From Zygnema circumcarinatum (lineage: Eukaryota; Streptophyta; Zygnematophyceae; Zygnematales; Zygnemataceae): DNA of 64,000 nt. Positions 24,401-34,561 of this stretch are shown piece by piece. The first letter of the stretch is position 1, and each line of letters starts with the position of its first letter. The notes under the pieces are model-generated. The model had not been told where the DNA came from. It saw nothing but the letters and a program-made list of their open reading frames with translations, and did no database searches. The translations under genes and the position numbers were made by a program. The stretch covers positions 2,074,447 through 2,138,446 of the forward strand of contig CM074810.1 in the NCBI GenBank assembly GCA_037447605.1, in the 5' to 3' direction.

Positions 24401-27400
24401 AGGAGATGCAGGCGAAGGGGAGGGGACGGGGGGGGTCGAGGGAGGAGAAGGAGAGGATGCAGGCGAGGGCGATGGGACGGGCAAGAAGACAGGAGGGAAA
24501 GAAGGGGTAGGAGGAGATGCAGGCGAAGGCAAGGGGACGGGGGGGGTCGGGGAAGGAGAAGGAGCAGATGCAGGCGAAGGGGAGGGTACAGAGGGGGTCA
24601 AGGGAGGAGAAGGAGCGGATGCGGGCGATGGGGGTGGAACGGGGGTGGTCGAGGGTGGAGAAGTAGCGAATGCGGGCGAAGGCGAGGGGATGGGGAAGAA
24701 GACAGGAGGGGAAGGAGGGGAAGGAGGAGATGCAGGCGAAGGGGAGGGGACGGGGGAGGTCGAGTGAGGAAAAGGAGTGGATGCGGGCGAAGGCGAGGGA
24801 ATGGGAAAGAAAGCAGGAGGGGAAGGAGGGGAAGGAGGAGGTGCGGGCGATGTGGAGGGGATGGAGACGGTCGGGGATGGAGAAGGAGAGAATGCGGGCG
24901 AAGGGAAGGGGATGGGGACGGTCGAGGGAGGGGAAGAAGCGGACGCGGGCGACGGCGAGGGGACCAGGAAGAAGGCAGGAGGGGAAGGAGGGGAAGGAGG
25001 AGATGCGGGAGAAGTGGAGGGGACAGGGGCGGTCAAGGAAGGGGAAGGAGCAGATGCAGGCGAAGGCGAGGGGAGGGGGGGGCTCGAGAGAGGAGAAGGA
25101 GCGGATGGGGGCGAAGGGGAGGGGAAGGGGGCGGTCGGGGAAGTGGAAGGAGCAGATGCAGGCGATGGGGTGGGGACGGGGGGGGTCGAGGGTGGATGAG
25201 TGGAAGCGGGCGAAAGGGAGGGAACGAGGGGGATCCAGGAAGGAACAGAGGCGGATGCGGGCGAAGGCGAGGGCATGGGGAAGAAGACAGGAGGGGAAGG
25301 AGTGGATTCTTGCAAAGGGGAGGAGACGGGGGTGGTCGAGGGGGTCGAGGCAGGAGAAGGTTCGGATGCGGGCGAAGGCGAGGGGACGGGGAAGAAGACA
25401 GGAGGGGATGGAAGAGATGCGGGCGAAGGGGAGTGGACGGGGGCGGTCAAGGGAGGAGAAGTTACAGATGCGGGTGAAGGGAAGGGGACGGGGGCGGGCG
25501 ATGGGGGAGAAGAAGCAGATCCGGGTGACGGGGAGGGGACGGGAGCTATTGAAGAAGGGGAGGGTGGAGGTGTGGGCAACGATGTGGGTGCAGGTGAGGT
25601 GATTGGAGCGATGTTAGGAGAAGGTTGAAGGTGTAGCGAAGGTGCGGGTGAAGGTGATGGCATAGGAGCGATGTCGGGAAGGGAAGGAGGGGATGCGTCT
25701 GAAGGTGTTGGTGAAGGTGAGGGGATAGGAGCGATATCGATAGGGGAATGAGGGGCTGCGGGTAAATGTGTGGTTGAATGTGAGGGGACAGGAGCGATTG
25801 CAGAAGGGGGGGGACGAGATGGAGGTGACGATGGAGGTGAAGGTGAGGAGATAGAAGCAATGAAGGGAGGGTAAGGAGGAGGAGATGCCGGTAAAGGTGT
25901 GGTTGAAGGTGAGGAATTAGGAGAGATGTCGGGAGGGGAAGGAGGAGGTGTGGGTGAAGGTGAAGGGTTAGGAGAGACGACAGGTGGAAAAGCAGGAGGT
26001 GCGGGTGAAGTTGAGGGAATTGGAGCGATGTAATGATTGGATGGAGGAGGAGATGCTTGTGAAGGCGTGTGTAACGGTGATGGGATAGGAGCGATGTCGG
26101 GAGGGGAAGCAGGGGATGCGTATGAAGCTATGGGTGAAGGTGATGGAATACGAGGGATGAAAAGAGGGGGAGGAGGAGGTGCGGATGTAGTTGTCCGTGA
26201 AGGTGAGGGGACAGGATCGTTTAAAGAAGGTGAGGGGTCAGATGTGGGTGGCGATGTGAGTGAAGGAGAGGGGATAGGAGCGATGCCGGGAGGGGAAGGA
26301 GAGGATGCGTCTGAAGGTGAGGGTGAAGGTGAGGCGATAGGAGTGATGTCGAGAGGCGAAGGTGGTGGTGCAGGGGAGGGTTTGGTTGAAGATGAGGGAA
26401 TAGGAGCGATGTCGGGAGGGGAAGGAGGAGGTATGGGTGCAGTTGTTGGTGAACGTGACGGGATAGGAGGTATGACAGGTGGGGACGGAGGAGGTGCGGG
26501 TGAAGGTGAGGGGATAAAAGCAATATCTAGAGGCGAAGGAGGAGTTGAGGGTGAAGGTGTGGGTAACGGTGATGGAATACGAGCGATGTTGGGAGGGTAA
26601 GAAGGAGGAGATAGGGGTGAAGGTGTGGGTGAAGGGGAGGGTATAGGAGCGATTACAGGAAGGAAAGGAGGAAATGTGGGTGAAGGTGTAAGTGATGGTG
26701 AGGGGATAGGAGCGATGGCAACAGTGTAAGGAGGAGATGCGGGTGAAGGTGTGGGTGAAGGTGAGGGGACAGTAGGGGAAGGAGGAGATGCGGGTGAAGG
26801 TGTGGGTTTAGGTGAGGAGATAGGAGCAATGACAAGAGGGAACGGACGCGCTGGAGAAATGGGCGAAGGTGGTGGTAGAGAAGGGGAAGGACGATGGGAT
26901 GGAGGGGGTGAAGGAGAGGGGGGAAGAAGTCCAGGTGAAGGTGACTGTATGGGAGGGGGAAGAGGAGGGGAAGCAGGGGTTGAAGTGGACGGGGGAGGAG
27001 ATGTGTGTGAAGGGAAAGGTACACGAGGGGGAGGAGGAAGTGAAAGGGAACGGGGAGGAGATGCGGGCGAAGGTGACGGTGCAGAATGGGGAGGAGGGAA
27101 AGGTGGGGGTGATGAGGAAGGTGGAGGAGATGCGGGTGATGGTGATGGCCCAGTAGGAGATGTAGTTGAAGGCGACGGTACAGGAGGGGAAAGAGAAGAT
27201 GTGGGGTAAGGTGATAATTCAGGGGCAGCTGCAAGTGAAGGTGATGGCGCAAGTGATGGAGGGGGGGAAGGAGGAGGGGAAGGCGGAGAGGAAGATGGAG
27301 GGAAAGGGGCCGGGGAAGTTGGAAGGGATGAAGGTGTTGAAGCTGAAGGCATGGAAGATGCGGCTGAAGGTGACAAAGCAAGAGAGGGAGAAGGAGATGC

Positions 27401-28816
27401 AGGAGAAGCTGCCGGTGAAGGTGGTGGCACAGGAGGGAACGGGGGAAAGAAAGGAGGGGCGAAAGGCGGGAATGCGATTGAAGGTGATAGCGCAGGAGAA
27501 GGCAGAGGGTGGTAAGGAGAAGATGAAGGAGGAGGGGAAGGCGGAGAGTAAAAAACAGGGGAAGGAAGAGATGCGGGCAAAGGTAATGGCGCAGAAGGGG
27601 AAGGAGGATGGGACAGCGAAGAGGCGAGTGAAGGCAATGGAGAAGGAGGAAAAGGAGGAGGGAATGGGAGAAATACAAATGGCGCAGGAGGGGAAGGGAA
27701 GGGGGAAAGAAGAGAGGGAGGGGAAGATGAGGGTGAAGGTGAAGGTGATGCCGCAGGAGGGAAAGAAGAGGAAAGAGGGGGAGGAGTAGGAGAGTAGGGA
27801 AAAGATTCGGGTGAAGGCGATGGCGCAGGAGAGAAAGGAAGAAAGGGAGGGAGGGACGGAGAATTAGCATGTGAAGGTGACGCTACAGGAGGGAATAAAG
27901 AAGTGAAAGGAGGAGAGGATGGGGGAAAAGGATTTGAGGATAGAGGGTGAGCAAGAGGGGTCAGAGAAGTTACGGATGAAGGTGATGGCACAGGAGAGGG
28001 TGAAAGCAGAGGAGGAGGAGGGAAACGAGGAGTTGAGGGCGAAGGTAATGCAGCAGGAGGGGAAAGAGGAGGGGAAGTAGTAGGAGGAGGTGAAGGAGAA
28101 GTTTTAGGTGAAGGTGATGGCTGAGGAGCAGTCGCAGGAGGAAAAAGAGGTGATGTGGGAAGGGGGGAAGCGGAATTTCTGGGTGAAGGTAAAGACGCAG
28201 GGGCAGTCACAGGAATGGGAGGATAAGCTGTGATTGATGGCGACAGACGAGGGGTAACTGCAGCTGGAGAAGGAAAGCTTGTGGCTAAAGGTGACGGAGT
28301 AGGGGAAGTCGCAGGAGGAAAAGTTGACTGTGCTGGTATGCGGGCAGCCCCGGGCTTGACGGGTGAAGGGGAGGAGGGCGAGGCAGCGGCAGGGACAGGA
28401 CGGTAGAGGTTGGGTGCCTGTGATGGCGCAGTGGCACTAACAGGAGAGAGAGGAGGAGATGCGGGTATAGGCGATGGCACAAGCGCAATTGGAGGATTGG
28501 AAGAAGGAGATGTGGGTAAAGGCAACGGTACAGGGACATGGGTAGGAGGTGAAGCTGCTGGTAGAGGAAAATTAAGAGGAGGAGGAGGAGATGATAGGGA
28601 CGGAAGGAATGCAGTGGTTGGATTAGAGGTGGAAAGAGCGGGAGGGGACGAGAGGGATGCGAGATCACGTGTGTTTGGTCCATAGGAGAGTTTTTGCAGT
28701 AAAGTTCGCGAAGCCCCCCGCGAGCTTCCCTCCGACGAGGCCGCGGCGATTCTGAACGTTCTCGCGGAGGAGGAGGCTTTAGAGGGCGACTGGGCCGCTG
28801 TAAAACAGAGCAGGTC
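15404..28816 (-). CDS. Giant Ser/Pro-repeat, Ig-like, TRP-channel-like membrane protein
   Basis: One minus-strand gene. A repeat exon of about 6.6 kb (22210 to about 28800) encodes about 2,200 residues of Ser-Pro-rich, extensin-like sequence. Sixteen small exons then keep frame to the TGA at 15404-15406: 21850-22015, 21420-21658, 21230-21274, 20878-21010, 20427-20580, 20129-20286, 19827-19975, 19390-19637, 19061-19178, 18895-18956, 18423-18535, 17919-18016, 16554-17702, 16209-16265, 15727-15902 and 15404-15512. These add 1,057 residues. The first exons resemble algal/bacterial Ig-like repeats ([40 protein letters not shown]). Then come hydrophobic segments ([54 protein letters not shown]), [11 protein letters not shown], a long loop and final membrane segments ending YYFILFADS. 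The order recalls algal TRP-like (Pkd2-type) channels. The N-terminal exons are unresolved, and a frameshift lies near 23.45 kb. Confidence 0.78.
16480..16536. repeat. Degenerate telomere-like repeat in an intron
   Basis: Several CCTAAAA(A)CC units, some mutated, lie within the intron 16266-16553 of the giant gene. Confidence 0.65.
22881..25560 (-). repeat. Coding Ser/Pro tandem repeat array with 51-bp units
   Basis: A GC-rich purine/pyrimidine-biased array encodes PSPSPASxPSP-type repeats on the minus strand. Near-perfect 51-bp units (17 residues, [17 protein letters not shown]) occur three times at about 23030-23170 and four to five times at about 23660-23880. Plus-strand ORFs over it are Glu/Gly-rich shadows. 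Confidence 0.85.
23440..23490 (-). other. Frameshift in the Ser/Pro repeat exon
   Basis: Above this point the Ser-Pro pattern is in the frame that starts near 28.8 kb; below it the pattern and the following Ig-like exon are in another frame. Compared with the similar unit near 24530-24575, the segment around 23446-23460 lacks about 11 nt, followed by further divergence. It may be an assembly error, an allelic mutation or a missed intron. Confidence 0.75.
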
Positions 28817-30428
28817 CTGTAAGCTGACAGGTTCAAAGAAGACGCTGATTCCGCATTGTGTGCACGGGTATTTCCTTCTGTGCAGCAGCAAGTTGTGTTG
28901 AGGGCGGGCAATAATGAAGGCCTAATGTTTAACTGTCAGAGCTTCGTGATTGCACTGCTTGCAAAATTGCTTTCATAAGGAATTGAGTTCGTATGGCACT
29001 GTTACCGCGAAAGGAATTCGAAGATTTGCAGAATTTTGTGCTTAAAGATGGTTTGGAAGGAGAAAGGATGAAGTTAAAGTCCAAAACAGTACCCAGAATT
29101 TGGTGCAGGGTCGTAACAACAACTGGGGTGCAAGCACGTACCTCTTTCTGCCTTGCCATACGCAGAACCGCTTGAAATAAAAAAAAGGAGGATCCAAACA
29201 ACGCAAAGAAGGTCTACAGAGAAAGCAGCTCCACCTGAAATGCCCCACAGCAAGCGCACAACGAGAGTCAACGGGAAGGGAATGAGCTAAGCGCTGATGC
29301 TTCAATCGATGCGCGCGAGCCTGCGCGGCGCCTATCGTGCGCCTCTACATAATTGTTCCCGAGAACCTGCTCACGCCCTTGTTTTGCTAATTTCAGGCGC
29401 TGAACATACTGTAGCTGAGCATATAGTGTCGCAGTGTGATGAGAACTATGCTATTCTGGTCATCACGATTGTGAACCTAAACACAAATGTGCAAATGATT
29501 TCACTGAGGGCGGACCAATCCGGAGCGCGGCGGCTCACCCGGCGGCGCCCTCCCGCAGCCCCGCACGCGCTGCCGCCCGCCCGGCCCGCCCCCAGGGCGG
29601 CCGCCCATGGCCCGCCGTCCAGGGCGCCGCCACCTCCCACGCGCCCTGCAGCTCGCCTCTCGGCCCTCTCTCTCTCTTTTCCTCCGATGGCGCTCGGCAG
29701 CGAAAGACACCGAATGCTCTCTATCCCCACCTCGTTGTGCTTTTCCCCCCCTACTCTCCTCACCCTTCTCTCGTCGCGCTGACTCTTTCTCCCCTCTGCC
29801 GCTCTCACGGACTCCCCGTCTCTGTCCGTGCCACACCGTTCCCTTTTCCCGCCCTTTTTCCGTCAGTTCCGTGAGCACTACGGAATGGAAGGAAAGTGGC
29901 GGCGACAGATGCACTGCGCGTCACGTAGACGCCTCAACGTCCCTGGAACATGCCACGTGGCATCTCCTCCGGCCGCCCCCTGTCTGCGCGACGCTGCAGC
30001 CGACCGCCATGCCCACCTCGCGGCTCCCTCCCACTCTCCCTCCCTCCCCCACAGCCCGCCGCGTCGCGGCCTCCCCGTCCCGTCCCACCCCGTTCCCGCG
30101 TACGTCCTTCCGTACGGCGGGCGGGCACCGTTGCCCCCAACGGCTCTCGCCCGCCCGCCCGCCCGCGACCGACCGACCGACCTCCGCCCCGGGCCGGGCC
30201 GCGGGCGGGCTCTAGGACTAGGACCGCCCGCGCTGACCGCCCGCCCGCCCGTCCGGCAGGTCAACGCCCCACCGACCAGCGCCACGTCGCGCCCCCCTGG
30301 GCCGTACGAGACGCCAACGGCGGCCTGTGGCGCCGCTTGTCGCCTTCCCCGCCCGCCGCCCACTGGGGGGCCCTCCGCGAATCACGACCAATCGCGCGCC
30401 CGCCTTCACGCGTGCGCCGACATTCTAC
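28817..30428. other. Likely 5' region and promoter of the giant gene
   Basis: About 29050-29270 on the minus strand contains a hydrophobic stretch (LLCVVWILLFFISSGSAYG) ending at a plausible donor (GAG-GTACGT), which could be a signal-peptide exon, but its start and splice phase are unproven. From 29500 to 30400 the sequence is strongly GC-rich with no supported exon, and it is a candidate promoter. Confidence 0.4.
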
Positions 30429-31106
30429 GCATCGTCAAATAAGGGAATTTTTAAAAATTCCCTTAAAACGCTTGCGCAAACTCATATTTTTCCCTTAATA
30501 AAAGCCGCCCCATCATTATGGACAACAAATAGAAAAACAACTTAATGAGGCGTGTACGACGTGCCCGCCCGTTGGCCGCCTGCTTGCGGGCGCCTGCCTG
30601 CCTGCCTGCCTGCCTCGCCGTTGGCTTGCTTCTTTTCAAGCCAGAAACGGCGGAGAGCGAGGAGGAGAAGGTTGTGAAGTTCCAAGGACACGACAACACG
30701 CGCGGTCGCAAGGTCACTGCTCGGACTCACCAACAGCAGACCTTGCGTACGGGTCTCAATTGAAGGGCTTGTGCATAACTTTCAGTTGTTGGCGTTGCCA
30801 TGGGTTGGTTGACCGGCAAGTCGATGCTTGAAGCTGTGGTGAAGTTCATGGTTGCTTCATGCAGCAACTCCTTGTGGTGAGGAGCATTAGGGGTGTGTCC
30901 ACTGGTGGAGGCACTCATGATGGGATCAAATTCGAATGCTACTATGAGACAAGAACTTCGCCCAAAGTACAACAATAGTACAAAAACAATACGAAAAGGT
31001 ATCAATAAAGTACAGAAAGGTACAATTCCCTTGAACGAAACACAAAATTTTCCAATAGTAGTGGAGTTAAAACGGGTTTTGTGGGAATTCCCTTATTTGA
31101 CGATGC
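30429..31106. mobile_element. 678-bp element with 21-bp perfect terminal inverted repeats
   Basis: GCATCGTCAAATAAGGGAAT begins at 30429 and its exact reverse complement ends at 31106, with 21 matching bases in all. The interior has only a short minus-strand ORF (30727-31005) with no recognised transposase motif, so it looks like a non-autonomous DNA element. Flanking direct repeats are not clear; if the ends are CGTCAA, both sides carry AT. Confidence 0.65.
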
Positions 31107-32100
31107 CTGCTCTGCGGGTCCGAGAACTTTTTGCCGTACTATATCGAGATATCCCTAAATATATCGGGATATTCCAGTGCTGTATCGGGGTATTTCTCCA
31201 CGTATCGGGGTATTCCCGCTCTGCCGCCCCGCGTCCACGTCTTCGAGAGTGCGCAAGCGCGCAGGGCAGTGCAACAAACCCGGCTTCAGGCGCACCCGTG
31301 TGCTTTGACCATCAAACAGCAGCTGCAGGGGAATGGAAGCTGCAGCAGCAGATACACATATTAAGTTATTTACTCCATTTTCACCGTGACATTCCACCAC
31401 TCACGCTTGTCGTCGAACACGCAGCCCAAAGGTTTAGGTTGTCACAAGCGCCGTTCAAGCCCTTTTATCACATGGACCTGCGGCCGTTGGACCGCAGTTT
31501 CCCAAGCCCCGGTCCAGTCCGTACCATGTTCAGTGCTTACGCTGTTTTAGAGTGGATCTATAAATACAGTACAGTACCAGTCTTTGGGTCATGAGGTCTG
31601 TGCCTTCTCCCCCACCCGGTCTTTGGATCTCACTGTGAGAGTACGGAGGCCTTGTGAGCCCGCTGCCAGCCCCTGCTCGCGCGGTCAATGCCAGCGCTTT
31701 GCCAGCGAACGGGACCGGGAGCCGGGCCAGCCAGTGGCGTGGTACCACGTGGCAAGGGGGTCAGCCTCTGCCGGCAGCCAGAGAGGTTGGTCAACGTGAT
31801 CGCCGGAGACCAGTAGAAGCTCTCGGTGACACGTGTGGAGAACCCTCATGAGAGTGAGGCCGTGGCTGTGCACACGGTGGGAACAGTGCCACTCGCGCAC
31901 AAGTACTTTGGCGCCTAAAGGATGTGCAATGTGTGTGTGAGAGGGTGTGTGCAATGTTGCACAATAAGACTGGCACCGCAAAACTGAACAGGTTGAGAAA
32001 TTGAGAAACGAGTTTACTTAATTTCTTAATTCTCAATCTTGTTGAGTAGGGTTGAACTTTAAACACCCGAGGTCGAAATATTTTCAATTTAATTTTAAAT
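31107..32100. other. Gene-poor region
   Basis: Apart from the TATCGGG motifs, no supported gene is visible. ORFs near 31500-31980 show no family signal. It becomes AT-rich toward 32100. Confidence 0.5.
31139..31221. repeat. Short interspersed TATCGGGATAT-like motif repeats
   Basis: TATCG(A/G)G(A/G)TAT-like sequence appears four to five times at spacing of about 20 bp. Its function is unknown. Confidence 0.5.
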
Positions 32101-32463
32101 TAAAAAAAAGTTCAAAGACTCAATACGGTCCACGTAGGACGCCGTTTTGCAGGGCGTTTTGGACTCAATAGGGCGTGTCAGACTTAACAAAATGTTACGA
32201 ATATCGAGTTTTTAGTATTACGAGAATCGAGGTTACTAAGTACTAAAAATCATCGCGCCCCCGAACCTAAACCGAACCGAACGGAAGTCAACTGTGCTAA
32301 GTCAACGGGTCAACGTTGCGAAGATTGACCCGTGGGGTTTACTGAAATTGCATTTCTTCGCACGATTTTGTTCGCACCCAAAAGAGGCGCCGAAATGGAC
32401 ATGCGAAGAAAATACTGGCGAAAATCGCGTCAACGTGACGTCATGGTTGTTTTCCCGGCTTCC

Positions 32464-32495
<32 letters not shown>

Positions 32496-32880
32496 CGTGA
32501 CGCGCAACACGACACAACGACAAGCGGTCTCCGCGCGCCGCGCCGGCGCTGTTTCTAAGTCTGAGGGCCCCGCGCGAGGGCGAAGTTGCGAAGACGGCGT
32601 TTGGAGAAGTGCGAAGACGGCGATCGCGGAGTGCGAACAGGACCGCGCCGCGAGTGCGAAAAACTACGCTCGAGAATTTTAGTTTTACTGACGTTGACTC
32701 GAAATGTTACGAATATCGAGTTTTTAGTATTACGAGAATTTTTGAAGTCTGACACGCCCTAATATATTCGGTCGCACTTGTGGATTCCAATTTTTGCCCA
32801 CGTTGGTCCGTGCGATCCGAGGGATCCGGTCAACCCGGGCCCCATTTTTGCCGTACGACAAATAGACCATGCGCTAAAAA
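32101..32880. repeat. Dispersed repeat, copy 1 (interrupted)
   Basis: Segments 32101-32124 (AAAGTTCAAAGACTCA) and about 32766-32880 (TTCGGTCGCAC, GGATTCCAATTTT, GAGGGATCCGGT, AACCCGGGC) match a continuous sequence at about 46740-46870. The roughly 640 bp between them are absent from the second copy, so this copy was interrupted by insertion. Confidence 0.75.
32169..32761. mobile_element. 593-bp inverted-repeat element, TA-flanked, with internal direct repeats
   Basis: TAGGGCGTGTCAGACTT at 32169-32185 is the exact reverse complement of 32745-32761. TA at both ends fits a Tc1/mariner-type target duplication. Unusually, a 38-bp sequence starting AAATGTTACGAATATCGAG occurs in the same orientation just inside each end (32190-32227 and 32702-32739). 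No transposase was found; it is non-autonomous. Confidence 0.65.
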
Positions 32881-34561
32881 CCCTTCCGCTTCCCCTTCTT
32901 GCCAGTCTGCATGAAACAGTAAAAACACAGACACAACCAGTGTGCGCCCAGCTCCTCGTGGTTCCCCATGATGCTGATTTTGTCCATGTACATTTGATGG
33001 CATCATCGCCAGCGTGAGATCGATGCCATTTTCTCCATTTTCAAATAGTCGCATTTGCAAGAATGAGTGTTTTACATGTATGGTCGACGTGCTTCAGAAT
33101 ACAAAGCTGGACGGGCGCAGCAGCAGCAACAGCCATAGCCTCCTATAGCAGCCCAAGGACGGCGTGGGCGGATGAACAAGCGCGCAAGGTCTGCCAGCCG
33201 GCCAGCATCCACGCTTCAGTCTGCTCTGTCCACGCACACTCCCGTAGTTTGGTTTGAACGAGTCTGCTGAAATGAAACAATCCTTTGAAATATGCCGTTG
33301 CTGATGCGCCGTGAGACTGCCTTTTTTTTTTGTTTTTGTTTTTAACTGTTGAAATTGGTCACCCACGGCAGACAAAGGTTAGTCAAGGTTACAAATTACA
33401 CCTTTCCACGCATTTCACACCTTTTTTCTCAATTCGTACTGTTTTGGCTGCAGATATCAGTACCGTCAAATCACTAATTTCGGCATCAGATTCACAGAAG
33501 CTTTTTGTTTTCCGTTATGGAAGACTTTCTAAGGTTGACACCTCCTACCCTGATGCGCCTTCTCACCAGTCGAGAAAAGCGTGCCTCCATCGCTGCTCTA
33601 TCGTACTCAATAGCCTGTCTGTCGGCTCAATAGCCGATGTAGCGGAGATCAGCATTTTATAGCGATACATAAGCACGACAGCTGTCAACATCGGGCAAGG
33701 TGGGCAAATTAGACGTGGTGTATAGCTACTAGCGGAGGGCTCAGGCAAAACGTCGACATCATATATGGCTTCAAGCAACCGGAATAGGTTGTACAAATTC
33801 CTAGTACAGCCAAGGGAGAGACGCCACCGATAAAATATGCTGATCGTATTGTTTTGTCACGAGAGATCCCGCAGTTTCAGTTAGGCTATGTGGAATCAAT
33901 TTCCTATCGCAAAGACCAAAAAAGAGCTCCGTTCGTTAGAGGCCATCGTCGGCTCCTGACTGCACCACCCTGCAGCTGCACAGCCCAAGCATTCTCCCAA
34001 GAGCCGGAGCCTCTTTATTCAGACGCTTTGGAAAGTCCATCCAACAAAGTTCTCCACATCTTTTTTCCCGTCCAACCCCGCCCGCTCACTGCTGAACAAG
34101 CACGAGGGCGTCTGCTGATAAAATGCGAGCGGCACTTGCTTCACACGACGACTCATCTGCGCCAAAACCGAACCGAAAAAAGAAATGAACGACTGTCACT
34201 ACAAACTCCAACCTGGGGGATTTGGGATTCGTCCTAAAGACAGTCGGAGGACCCCAAACCAGGTTCCCCGATACGTCATGATGGGAAACCCACTCGAGCC
34301 TTTCCCTACGTTGCTTCAAGTGTTCTGTACTATACACCTTTGAGGTTCAATACAGTGTTTAATACTGGATTTAATACAGTAGTATACACTGTATAATACT
34401 CAGGTGCTAGTCTCAATCTCTGCCTAACTAGCAAGAAAACGAAGAAAAGACGTTAAATACATATAAAGTACACTGTATTTTAAAATGTGGTATAATACGC
34501 ACGTATCATACAGTGTCTTATACAGGCGTTTGATACATACGGATCACTAGTCGCTTCACAG
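32881..34561. other. Gene-poor region downstream of NOC4
   Basis: No supported gene. About 34325-34530 is AT-rich with many ACAGTGT/ACACTGT and GTATAC-like words in both orientations. Confidence 0.5.

Noticed and set aside
22728-25628. Long Gly/Glu/Arg-rich plus-strand ORFs
   Set aside because: Antisense shadows of the Ser/Pro repeat exon, which joins in frame to recognisable downstream exons on the minus strand.
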